A stretch of DNA of 52,345 nucleotides from Thermodesulfobacteriota bacterium (GTDB lineage: Bacteria > Desulfobacterota > WTBG01 > CAIYCZ01 > CAIRTM01), in NCBI GenBank assembly GCA_028282925.1, contig JANQGV010000182.1:1-52345 (forward strand). The letters are read 5' to 3'. Numbering within the stretch: the first letter of the stretch is position 1; each line of letters starts with the position of its first letter. Shown one piece after another: positions 42,967-50,993 of this stretch. The notes beneath the pieces are model-generated. The model did not search any database. It was not told the origin of the DNA and saw only the letters and a list, made by a program, of their open reading frames with translations. The translations under genes were made by a program, and so were the position numbers.

Positions 42967-43001
42967 AAGCGGGTAGAACTCAAACTTTACCCGCTTTCTT
43001 T
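42967..43001 (+). terminator. Rho-independent terminator after the Cys-rich protein gene
   Basis: Perfect 9-bp stem AAGCGGGTA/TACCCGCTT (42967-42975 and 42988-42996), followed by TCTTTTTC. Confidence 0.8.
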
Positions 43002-43128
43002 TTCAGCACAAGAGGAATTGTGCCGACTAAAAAAACTGTCGCGGGATGCGTATTTTTCACAGAATGCCGATAGGTATAGGGCATCCTGAAGAGTCTCTTT
43101 ACAGTATTAATGCAAAAGAGTTGCCTGT

Positions 43129-43950
43129 ATGAATATTCTGGCCTGTCAAATCGCCGTACCGAAAATAAGCTGTCGCGACGACAAGCTGGCCCATCTGCAG
43201 CGGGTGGCCGAGCGAATTTCAGAAGCGTGCAGTTCAACGGATATCGACCTGGTTGTTCTACCTGAGTTGGCAAGTATCGATTATTCCCGTACAACCATGA
43301 CCAACATCAGGGACTTTGCCGAAGACCTGAGCGGCGACAGCCACGCCATTTTTGAACAAATAGCCGCTGAATCCTCCTGCTTTATAGCCTATGGCATTCC
43401 CCGGATTGAAGGGGAACAGGTATATGTTTCGCAGGTGGTGGTGGGACCACAAGGAGAGGCGGTAACCCATTACGACAAGCTGCATCTGGCACAGTTCGGC
43501 GCTGCCCGTGAGAAGGAAATTTTTACGGCCGGTAACAGGCTCTGCGTCTTTGAGCCGGACGGCATGCGGGCCGGGATTATTATTTGTTATGATTTTCGTT
43601 TCCCGGAGCTGACGCGCATGCTGGCCCTTGAGCACGGCTGCGATCTTATCCTGCACCCGGTGGGCTTTACCCGTGATATCAGCTTTGCCAGTTGGCATCA
43701 TTTTGTGATCTGTCGGGCCCTGGAAAACCAGGTCTATTTCCTGAGCCTTAACCGGGCCGGGCCGGAGTGGGGCAAATCCATCTTTTGCCCACCCTGGATC
43801 AACAGCCGAGTGAAGCCGACGGTGCTCGACACCGATGAAGCGTTCTGTGTTGTAACGGTCGAACCGGAAAAAATCGTCGAGGCCCGCAAGAAGATAGCGT
43901 TGCGGGATGATCGTTTGCCCGATTATTCCAATTTAAGACGATGCATATAA
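43129..43950 (+). CDS. Carbon-nitrogen hydrolase (nitrilase superfamily)
   Basis: 273 residues. The catalytic triad is complete: E46 in VVLPELAS, K117 in YDKLHLAQF and C153 in IIICYDFRFPEL. The full nitrilase fold is present, with ALENQVYFLSLNRAG near the C-terminus. Family members hydrolyse nitriles, omega-amides, N-carbamoyl amides or similar; the substrate is not evident. The ribosome binding site is weak (AAAAGAG). Upstream of the M20/YbdK pair but separated by 80 bp. Confidence 0.85.
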   Translation: MNILACQIAVPKISCRDDKLAHLQRVAERISEACSSTDIDLVVLPELASIDYSRTTMTNIRDFAEDLSGDSHAIFEQIAAESSCFIAYGIPRIEGEQVYVSQVVVGPQGEAVTHYDKLHLAQFGAAREKEIFTAGNRLCVFEPDGMRAGIIICYDFRFPELTRMLALEHGCDLILHPVGFTRDISFASWHHFVICRALENQVYFLSLNRAGPEWGKSIFCPPWINSRVKPTVLDTDEAFCVVTVEPEKIVEARKKIALRDDRLPDYSNLRRCI

Positions 43951-44030
43951 CCCGCTTTTTTTTGCTTGTCCAACGGTACTTTTCTTTTGACACACGGCCC
44001 AATTTTATTTAATGATGGTGGCAATCTTCA

Positions 44031-45266
44031 ATGAGTAACGATATGGGTGAAATGTCTATGCTTGATGCGATTCGGAGGGAGGCCGGAGCAATTGTAAAAG
44101 ACGCGATTACTGTGCGCCACCGGCTGCACCGGGTTCCCGAAGAAGCGTTCAGGGAAGTAAAAACAGCGGCACTCATCGTTGAAGAGCTTCGGCAGGCGGG
44201 TATCGAGGCCAGGAGCGGTGTTGCCGGCACCGGCATAGTTGCAACGGTGCGGGGAAAACGCCGGGGTGATACCGTGGCGGTGCGTGCGGATATGGACGCT
44301 CTCCGCATAGAAGAAGAGGGAACCCTGTCCTATGCTTCGCAGCACCCGGGTATGTCACACAGTTGCGGGCATGACGGGCATATGGCGTGTGCCTTGGGGG
44401 CTGCACGTGTTTTATCAAAACTTGCGGACAGCCTGGCGGGAACCGTACAGATTCTTTTTCAGCCGGGGGAAGAATCGGGCGACGGCGCTAAAAACATCCT
44501 GAGTGAAGGCGCCCTGGGCGACCCGTTGCCCAAGGCCATACTGACGCTGCATGCCTGGCCCTATATACCATGCGGGGCAGTATCGACCAAGCCGGATATG
44601 CTGACATTCAGCAATGAGCGTTTTACCATTACCGTAAAAGGTAGAGGCGGTCATGGAGCACGTCCCCATGAACATATCAACCCCATCATAAGCGCCGGGG
44701 TGCTGGCCCGGGACCTTAGTGATTTGACCGGAGGTGATACGGACGGCAGGCCCGAGTGTATCGTCAGTGTCGGGAGAATAGAGGGAGGCAAGCAGGCCAA
44801 TGTGGTTCCAGATGAAACGCTGCTGCAGGGTACACTCCGTTGCCGCCATGAGTCGGTGCGGGCCGGATATCTGCAACAACTCAATGAGATTGTCGACCAA
44901 GAATGCACGCGGCACGGGGTTACTGCCGATATTGCTCTAGACGGGTATTGCCCGCCGGTGTACAACCATCCGGATTTGTACCGCGTATTCGAAAAGACCG
45001 CCGACGAGTTGCTGGGCCGACCCAGCCGCATGATGATGCAGGAGCAGAGTACCGGGGCGGAGGATTTCGGCTATTTTACCCGGAGTATGCCGGGCCTGTT
45101 GGTTCGGCTGGGCATGGGCCGTGAAGACCGCCCCCTGCATACCAGCAAGTTTGATTTCGCCGATGCGGCCCTGGGGCCGGGAGTTATGCTGCTGGCAGCT
45201 CTTGCGGCGCAGGTTACCGAGCCTGATTTTCATATTTCAATAGAGAGAAGAGATGAAAGCATTTAA
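44031..45266 (+). CDS. M20-family amidohydrolase (N-acyl-amino-acid/IAA-amino-acid hydrolase type)
   Basis: 411 residues. Motifs of the M20D branch: LHRVPEEAFREVKTA, DMDALRI, SHSCGHDGHMA (metal-binding CGHDGH), FQPGEESGDGA and a lid domain with GGHGARPHEHINP; LVRLGMGREDR ends the active site. These two-metal enzymes remove acyl groups from amino acids. The last 14 bases overlap the start of the next gene, a glutamate-cysteine-ligase-like enzyme, suggesting a shared pathway making and breaking amide or gamma-glutamyl bonds. Several nearby ATGs could be the start; 44031 is the longest. Confidence 0.85.
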   Translation: MSNDMGEMSMLDAIRREAGAIVKDAITVRHRLHRVPEEAFREVKTAALIVEELRQAGIEARSGVAGTGIVATVRGKRRGDTVAVRADMDALRIEEEGTLSYASQHPGMSHSCGHDGHMACALGAARVLSKLADSLAGTVQILFQPGEESGDGAKNILSEGALGDPLPKAILTLHAWPYIPCGAVSTKPDMLTFSNERFTITVKGRGGHGARPHEHINPIISAGVLARDLSDLTGGDTDGRPECIVSVGRIEGGKQANVVPDETLLQGTLRCRHESVRAGYLQQLNEIVDQECTRHGVTADIALDGYCPPVYNHPDLYRVFEKTADELLGRPSRMMMQEQSTGAEDFGYFTRSMPGLLVRLGMGREDRPLHTSKFDFADAALGPGVMLLAALAAQVTEPDFHISIERRDESI

Positions 45267-46371
45267 GCCTAATGATTTTCCGACCCTCGGTGTGGAAGAA
45301 GAGTTTCACCTGATAGACCCTGAAACAGCGGAACTGATGCCGCGGGTTGATGCTGTTATGGACAGCCTCGAAGGGGAGATGCGGGAGCGGGTCTGCTATG
45401 AGCTGTTGCAGTGTGTGCTGGAGGGCCGTTCGCCTGTATGCCGAACGGTTGATGATCTGGTTGAAAATGTAGGGCAGGGACGCAGAACTCTTGCAGAAGC
45501 CTGCTCAGAACGGGGAGTGCGTCTTGTGGCAAGCGGCAGCCATCCGTTCGGCTCGTGGAGGGAGATGCCCTTTATTGATACCGATCACTACCGCTGGGTG
45601 CGGGAAAATCACGGTTATGTCGCTCATCGTTTATTGGCGTTTGCACTCCATATTCATGTTGGTTTGAAAAGCGCTGAGGCCGCCCTGTATGTGATGCATG
45701 AAATGCGGCGCTGGGCATATCCGCTGACGGCCATGGCGGCCAATTCCCCCTACTACGAAGGCCTGCAAACCGGGCTGGCATCAACCCGCATTCACCTTTT
45801 TCATTCCATGCCGCGTTCACGCTTTGCGCCTCGTTTTGCTTCTTTTTCCGAGTTGGAGGACTATTATGATAAACTGGTTGCCGCCGGGGATATTACCAGG
45901 CCCGGAGACCTGTGGTGGTGTATACGGCCCCAGCCGCCCCTGGGTACTATTGAGTACCGGTTTTTTGATCTTCCTACTTCGGTAAAGCGCATTGGGGTGT
46001 TTGCGGCGATTGTGCAGGCGGCCTCCGCCTTTTACCAGGAGCGTTTTTTATCGGGTGTGCCCGCAACTGTACTGCATGATGGATATCTTGAGCAGAACTG
46101 GTGGCGGGCGTTGCGGGACGGCTTGCAGGCCGATTTTGTCGATTCCGCAACCGGTGACGTGAAAAGCGCCCGGGAGCAGGTCGGAGAATTATTGACCCTG
46201 GTGGCCCCGAAAGCCGAAGAACTGCACACCGCCCGCTATCTTGCCGATGCCTGGGCGATTTTGCGGGAAGGAACAGAGGCCGAGGGGCAAATTACCCTGT
46301 GTGGAGAACTGAACAATGATTTTCGAGCGCTTGAACTTGCGCTTGCAGAGCGTTCTCTTGACGGCTGCTGA
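45253..46371 (+). CDS. ybdK: YbdK-type carboxylate-amine ligase (GCS2 family)
   Basis: 372 residues. Starts with the GCS2 signature TLGVEEEFHLIDPET; HIHVGL, ANSPYYEGLQTGLASTRIHLFHSMPRSR and PLGTIEYRFFDLPTSV follow, all typical of YbdK-like ATP-dependent carboxylate-amine ligases, which have weak glutamate-cysteine ligase activity in vitro. The physiological amine is unknown. The gene overlaps the M20 amidohydrolase by 14 bp in a different frame, a strong sign of coupled synthesis. Confidence 0.85.
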   Translation: MKAFKPNDFPTLGVEEEFHLIDPETAELMPRVDAVMDSLEGEMRERVCYELLQCVLEGRSPVCRTVDDLVENVGQGRRTLAEACSERGVRLVASGSHPFGSWREMPFIDTDHYRWVRENHGYVAHRLLAFALHIHVGLKSAEAALYVMHEMRRWAYPLTAMAANSPYYEGLQTGLASTRIHLFHSMPRSRFAPRFASFSELEDYYDKLVAAGDITRPGDLWWCIRPQPPLGTIEYRFFDLPTSVKRIGVFAAIVQAASAFYQERFLSGVPATVLHDGYLEQNWWRALRDGLQADFVDSATGDVKSAREQVGELLTLVAPKAEELHTARYLADAWAILREGTEAEGQITLCGELNNDFRALELALAERSLDGC

Positions 46372-46476
46372 AAATTTTCCAGGGATCATTCCGGGCAATA
46401 AACGCTTTTCTCATTTCGGCCTTTCTGATAAAATTATATTTTTTTAATCATCTCAATACAGGACCCGGAGACGACA

Positions 46477-47109
46477 ATGAAGATTCTCGGTTATTTGGGA
46501 AGTCCGCGGGTAAAAGGGCTTACCGGCAGGCTCCTGCAAAGCACACTGGACGGTGCTGCAAGCTCGGGAGCTGAAGTAAAACGTATCGATCTGATAAAGT
46601 GCAGTATCAAGTTCTGTATGGGGTGCGGCAACTGCTATTCCAAAAACCCGGAATTGTCGATCGGTGTCTGTCCGTTGAAGGATGATATGGCCGGCATACT
46701 GGAAGAGTATATGCAGGCGGACGGGTATGTGTATGCCAGTCCGACCTATGACATGTATGTGACGGCCCTGATGAAGATGTTCCTGGAGAGGAAAATCGCT
46801 TTTACCTATAAGGCCAAAGAAGATGCAGGGCTTTTTCCTACACCCCGGCCGGGTGTGGCGGTTAATTTTACCAAAAAGGCCTCCATGATTGTTACCGGCA
46901 ACTCGGCCGATGAATTTAAAGAGGTGATGGGCGACCCCTGTTTTGAGGCCATGGAGGGCGATTTGATCTGGGAGCAGATCGATACCGTGGACACCCTCTA
47001 TGTGGGAGGGGTGGAGACCATCCCGGAAGAGGTGCTTGCTGAACGTATGGACACAGCGTATAAGATGGGCAAGCGGCTGGTTGAAGAGATTGAGAAGTCA
47101 CGGCAGTAG
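46477..47109 (+). CDS. Iron-sulfur flavoprotein / NADPH-dependent FMN reductase-like
   Basis: 210 residues. Flavodoxin-like FMN-binding start (KILGYLGSPRVKGLTGRLL), then a compact cysteine cluster CMGCGNC ... GVCP (C47, C50, C53, C65), as in Isf-type iron-sulfur flavoproteins that carry one [4Fe-4S] cluster. YASPTYDMYVTALMKMFLER is the second FMN-phosphate region. A soluble electron carrier between ferredoxin or NAD(P)H and other acceptors is likely. GGA near -15 gives a moderate ribosome binding site. Single gene, convergent with the next. Confidence 0.82.
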   Translation: MKILGYLGSPRVKGLTGRLLQSTLDGAASSGAEVKRIDLIKCSIKFCMGCGNCYSKNPELSIGVCPLKDDMAGILEEYMQADGYVYASPTYDMYVTALMKMFLERKIAFTYKAKEDAGLFPTPRPGVAVNFTKKASMIVTGNSADEFKEVMGDPCFEAMEGDLIWEQIDTVDTLYVGGVETIPEEVLAERMDTAYKMGKRLVEEIEKSRQ

Positions 47110-47205
47110 GCCTGAGAAAAGTCTTTGTTCGTCTTCTCCTTAACAGGTCTGAGAAAACCTACTCCTTTACCCGCTTTTCAGGAATTGCTTCACCGCTCTC
47201 TTAGA

Positions 47206-48858
47206 TTATTTCTGTTTTCCGGTGTACAGCGATTCAATATCCTGCAGTGTTTTTTCAACAAAGGCATCCGGTGTAACTTCCTTTACACATTCTATTACCA
47301 GATCTTCGGTAACAATGTTGCGGCTGCCTGTTCCGGCAACAATGGCTTTCTTGAGCTGTCGCGAAGAAATGGGCCGAATAAAAAAAGGTGAGGCATTTAC
47401 GGCCCGGTCGAACATTGCTTTGCTGTTGCCTTTCCACGACAGTTGTTCGGTGCCGGTCTTTGCGAGTCGTGATCTGGTTTTTTCGGCAGGCGATGTATTG
47501 CTTGGTTTTTTCGGCGGCGGACGGACTGATGAAACCGCCTTTTTCTCCACTGGTCCCTCGGGAGTATCGATGTGTTTCAGTTCCCAGAACCGTACGTCAT
47601 GCAGCAGGTGGGTGCTCTGGGGCAAGCTGTAGTTGTACAGGTTTATAACGTGTTCTTTAACAATCCCGGTGTCCGGAGCCAGCCAGATATAACCGATACG
47701 CACGACGTCGAACATCAGCTCGAAGTTGCTGATATTGTAAAACATGCCGATTTTCACACAGTCCCTGAATGTGCCCATTGGTACGGTAACATCCTCCACG
47801 CACACCGGCAGGCTGGCATACAGCAACTCGGGGTGGTTTTCCTCAAACATGGTCAGACTGCGGGGTTTGAAAGAGCGGGGGTGTGAAAAGGAGGTGTGCA
47901 GGCGGCCGATTTCCAGTTGAGCCGGAAAAATAACAGCCGGGTTTCCCGGCTCGGGATAGGCGGACAGTCCGTCGTAGGCGGTCCAATAGCGCTGGGGCAT
48001 TACAAGGCCCCGTTCATCGAAGACTACATAATGGATATCGCCGAGATGATCGACATAGGGTGTTACGTTTGTGCCGTGGAGCCGGTCTTTTTCCAGCGGT
48101 TTGATTTCGGTAGCGGCTGTTGCGTTTTTGCCGGTCATAAACGTTTTGCGGGTACCTGGGCGCAGGGGCAGGAGCTTGCGGATCGGCAGAGGGCCGGGTG
48201 CCTTCCCGGGACTTCCGTGGTAGGAGTGGAGATGGTAGGTTGTTTCACGGCCCTGTTCTTTAACAACACGTTTGACCGGCCCCACAGAGTGGGCCAGCCA
48301 GATGGTCTCCGTGACCGGCCCGCCCGGGTCTGAGGTTGATTTTTCAATTATGATACAGTCCGTATATGTTTTGTCGTCGATGGTTACGATATCATAGCCC
48401 TTCATAAGAAAAGAGACCGTTTGCGGCTCGGTGGCGGTCCGCGCGAATGTGGCGCTGCCGGGCGGCATGGTGAAGATCTCCATGTCTACCGAACGGGTAA
48501 CCGGCGGGGCGTCGGGAAGAACTTCGATATCCCGGGGCAGAAACAGGGCGGGCTGTGCAGGTATGCGATATTCTTCGGAGCCGAATTCGGCATACATTTG
48601 TATGCCCTGCCAGTCCTCGCGCAGGCACAAGATCCGTCCGTTTTCCATAAGCATCATGTGTACTTTACCGATATCGCGTAACGAAAGGCTTCCGATGACC
48701 GTCCACGATGAAATGTCTGCTGTTTCGGTATCACTGAAGTTCCAGAAAGATCCCTGGCGCAGAGGAAAGCAGCCCTTGATTACCAGGCCATCGGCTGTGG
48801 CGGTATAACAGAAAGCCACGGCAAGGCACAACGCCGTGATCAGGCAGTGTTTTTTCAT
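47206..48858 (-). CDS. Exported protein with repeated DUF3108-like part and C-terminal PCP_red-like domain
   Basis: 550 residues from the ATG at 48858, preceded by GGGAGACC and followed by a signal peptide (MKKHCLITALCLAVAFCYTATADG). Two related beta-rich halves repeat a pattern of F-P-L-R-x-G-x-x-W or LPLRPGTRKTF, YTDCIIIEKS or FRDCVKIGM, and WLAHSVGPVKRV or WLAPDTGIVKE, as in DUF3108-like exported proteins. After a Pro/Lys linker, the last ~75 residues (WKGNSKAMFDRAVNASPFFIRP ... GSRNIVTEDLVIE) resemble the PCP_red domain of light-independent protochlorophyllide reductase subunits. That domain also occurs in other anaerobic proteins. Finding it on a secreted protein is unusual. Function unknown. 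Confidence 0.65.
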   Translation of the reverse strand: MKKHCLITALCLAVAFCYTATADGLVIKGCFPLRQGSFWNFSDTETADISSWTVIGSLSLRDIGKVHMMLMENGRILCLREDWQGIQMYAEFGSEEYRIPAQPALFLPRDIEVLPDAPPVTRSVDMEIFTMPPGSATFARTATEPQTVSFLMKGYDIVTIDDKTYTDCIIIEKSTSDPGGPVTETIWLAHSVGPVKRVVKEQGRETTYHLHSYHGSPGKAPGPLPIRKLLPLRPGTRKTFMTGKNATAATEIKPLEKDRLHGTNVTPYVDHLGDIHYVVFDERGLVMPQRYWTAYDGLSAYPEPGNPAVIFPAQLEIGRLHTSFSHPRSFKPRSLTMFEENHPELLYASLPVCVEDVTVPMGTFRDCVKIGMFYNISNFELMFDVVRIGYIWLAPDTGIVKEHVINLYNYSLPQSTHLLHDVRFWELKHIDTPEGPVEKKAVSSVRPPPKKPSNTSPAEKTRSRLAKTGTEQLSWKGNSKAMFDRAVNASPFFIRPISSRQLKKAIVAGTGSRNIVTEDLVIECVKEVTPDAFVEKTLQDIESLYTGKQK

Positions 48859-49031
48859 AATAGGTCTCCCACTCTGTATGTGTTTACTGTGAATCGGGTG
48901 CCGGGTTTTTTCCCGGGAAACACACATAACGGTACGGTATGTAACAGGCGTGCCCCTTTACCATCCTGCTGAAAATCCCGGTCGTCCCCCTTTTTAAACG
49001 GTTCTTTTTTTCGATGCCGTACAGTTGTCTG

Positions 49032-50615
49032 TTATTGCAACAACGGTTTGTCCCGTGATTTAAGGTCATCGGTTTTACCGGTGCCCCTGTCCGGCACGTG
49101 TTTTTTGTCTTTCGGCACAGGGCGGTTTTTGGCAACGAGTACCTGCTGCCTGAAATCCTGCACCAGTCCGGCATCCTGTTGCTGGGAGCATATATACGCT
49201 TCCAGGGACTTCCGGGGCATATTTTGTCGAACGTTTTGCGGCAGTTCGTGCTCCCAGGTGCCTGCCCGGAGGTGTTCATAGTAGTCACGGCACCATTGCC
49301 TGAAGCGCAGGCTGGTGTAGAAGGTGAGGAATTTGTAGGGATTCGACAGAACACGCAGGATAATATTCGGCCACGTGTACATTCCGCAATATGTTTTTAC
49401 GAAGTACAGGTGAAACTGTTCGGGATCCTGGTGCTCGGCCCTAACCACCAGATTCTGGCAGGTATAGTTGTCCCACTCCTCATCCACAATAAGCTTTTTC
49501 TCTTTATATTCTTTAAACAGCTTTGTGCCGGGAAACGGTGTGATAATGGTAAAAGCCGGCATGACAACACGGCTTTCGCGGACGAAACGTAAAATGGCAT
49601 CCATATCTTCAGGAGTGTCGATGGCGGGATTGACGACGAAGTTCGCCTGGATACAAAGCCCCGCCTTGCGGCACTGGCGGATAATTCTTTTGAATTTGTC
49701 GATGATATTGACCGACTCCTTGCCGTAGTACTGTTGCGCCCGGGGGTTAAGAGACTCAAAGCCCACCAGCACCATCATGCAGCCGGCATCCACCAGGAGC
49801 CTGACGGTCCGGGGGTCTTCCAGGAGGTTTATGCTGCAGTAGGTGCTGAAAAGGATGTTGCACTCTTTGAGTGCGGTGAGTATTTCCCAGGTCTTTTCCT
49901 TGTTGATGGCGATGTTGTCGTCGCAGAACTGGAACCAGGGTCTTTTTTCGTGGCTGGTTTCACGGAACCATGTACGGCGGGCTGCCTCAATTTGCGCAAC
50001 AACGGCTTGCGGTGTCTGGATACGGTACTGTTTGTCGGTCAATTCCGGCGTGCAGCAGAAGGAGCACTCGTACGGACAGCCCCTGCTTAAAAAGATGGGT
50101 ATCGGTTTGCGCACATCCACCCTGTCGCGCTTGCTGAGGGTAAAAAGCCGTTCATAGTCAAGGCCGGGTGGATTGTCGACAGGGGGGAAGTCGCCGGCAT
50201 TATAACGGCTTTTAAGAGTTCCCCGGCTCAGGTCCTGCAGAACGGTTTCCCAGAGGTTTTCGGCTTCGCCGCACACGACGGAACTGCAATGTTCAATGGC
50301 CTCATCGTAATTCAGAGACGGATGGGGTCCACCGAGGATCACGGTTGTGCCCCGGCGCATGAATTCATCGGCAATGTCGTATGAACGATGCGCATTCAGG
50401 CTCCGGACCGTAATGCCGACAAGGTCGTAATCGCCGCCATAGTCGATGAGATCACCCCAGATCTCATCGACCAGTTCGATGTGGTGATGTTTCGGTGTAA
50501 TGGTTACCAGAGTACCGATGGACATGGAAAAAATCGGCCGGTGATGACTGTCTTCTTCTTTGCGCCCCTGGGGTGTAATAAAGACTATTTTAAGTGGTTT
50601 ATTACGTGGCTCCAT
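49032..50615 (-). CDS. B12-binding-domain radical SAM protein
   Basis: 527 residues; AAGGGGTACC precedes the ATG. The N-terminal B12-binding-like Rossmann domain (~10-140: GITVRSLNAHRSYDIADE, VILGGPHPSLNYDEA) lacks the DxHxxG cobalamin histidine. It is followed by a radical SAM TIM barrel with C180-x3-C184-x2-C187 (SRGCPYECSFCC), FCDDNIAINKEKT and FESLNPRAQQYYGKE. A C-terminal region of ~150 residues ends in a Lys/Arg-rich tail (DKKHVPDRGTGK). Such proteins modify lipids, tetrapyrroles, hopanoids or peptides; the substrate is unknown. Single minus-strand gene with an AT-rich promoter region. Confidence 0.85.
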   Translation of the reverse strand: MEPRNKPLKIVFITPQGRKEEDSHHRPIFSMSIGTLVTITPKHHHIELVDEIWGDLIDYGGDYDLVGITVRSLNAHRSYDIADEFMRRGTTVILGGPHPSLNYDEAIEHCSSVVCGEAENLWETVLQDLSRGTLKSRYNAGDFPPVDNPPGLDYERLFTLSKRDRVDVRKPIPIFLSRGCPYECSFCCTPELTDKQYRIQTPQAVVAQIEAARRTWFRETSHEKRPWFQFCDDNIAINKEKTWEILTALKECNILFSTYCSINLLEDPRTVRLLVDAGCMMVLVGFESLNPRAQQYYGKESVNIIDKFKRIIRQCRKAGLCIQANFVVNPAIDTPEDMDAILRFVRESRVVMPAFTIITPFPGTKLFKEYKEKKLIVDEEWDNYTCQNLVVRAEHQDPEQFHLYFVKTYCGMYTWPNIILRVLSNPYKFLTFYTSLRFRQWCRDYYEHLRAGTWEHELPQNVRQNMPRKSLEAYICSQQQDAGLVQDFRQQVLVAKNRPVPKDKKHVPDRGTGKTDDLKSRDKPLLQ

Positions 50616-50993
50616 TGGTACCCCTTAATAAAAGTTTTTAGTAAATATATATTTACATGTATATTATTCTATTAATTATCAATGTTATATTTAAGTAAAA
50701 TTTTTGATTTAATAATGTATAATATGTGTACGTTACTAGCATACATTTTCAAATATGGTCAATAGCCTGAAATGGTTACTTTTTAAAATTGTTTGGAGTA
50801 TTAATTACTTTTTAACATTCATTATTAGTAATAAATACCTATATATCGTCATTTTATAGGGTTTTATTCCGGCAACACAGTGATAGCGGGGGTGTGTATC
50901 GGCCCGGGAGGGAATCGATATGATACTTTTGCGAGAGGCAGGAATACGAAAGGGCCTGTCACGGTTCCAGCCGGAACAGGCCCTTTCGGCGAA
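50616..50993. other. AT-rich intergenic region with palindrome
   Basis: 378 bases, markedly AT-rich compared with its neighbours. A perfect 16-bp palindrome, GTAAATATATATTTAC, lies at 50641-50656, about 26 bp upstream of the radical-SAM start; in AT-rich sequence this may be chance, or an operator. No gene was seen. Confidence 0.4.
50948..50987 (-). terminator. Stem-loop after the aldehyde:ferredoxin oxidoreductase gene
   Basis: A perfect 12-bp inverted repeat (50948-50959 with 50976-50987) lies just downstream of the minus-strand stop at 50994. The T-run that follows on the minus strand is weak, so terminator efficiency is uncertain. Confidence 0.65.
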
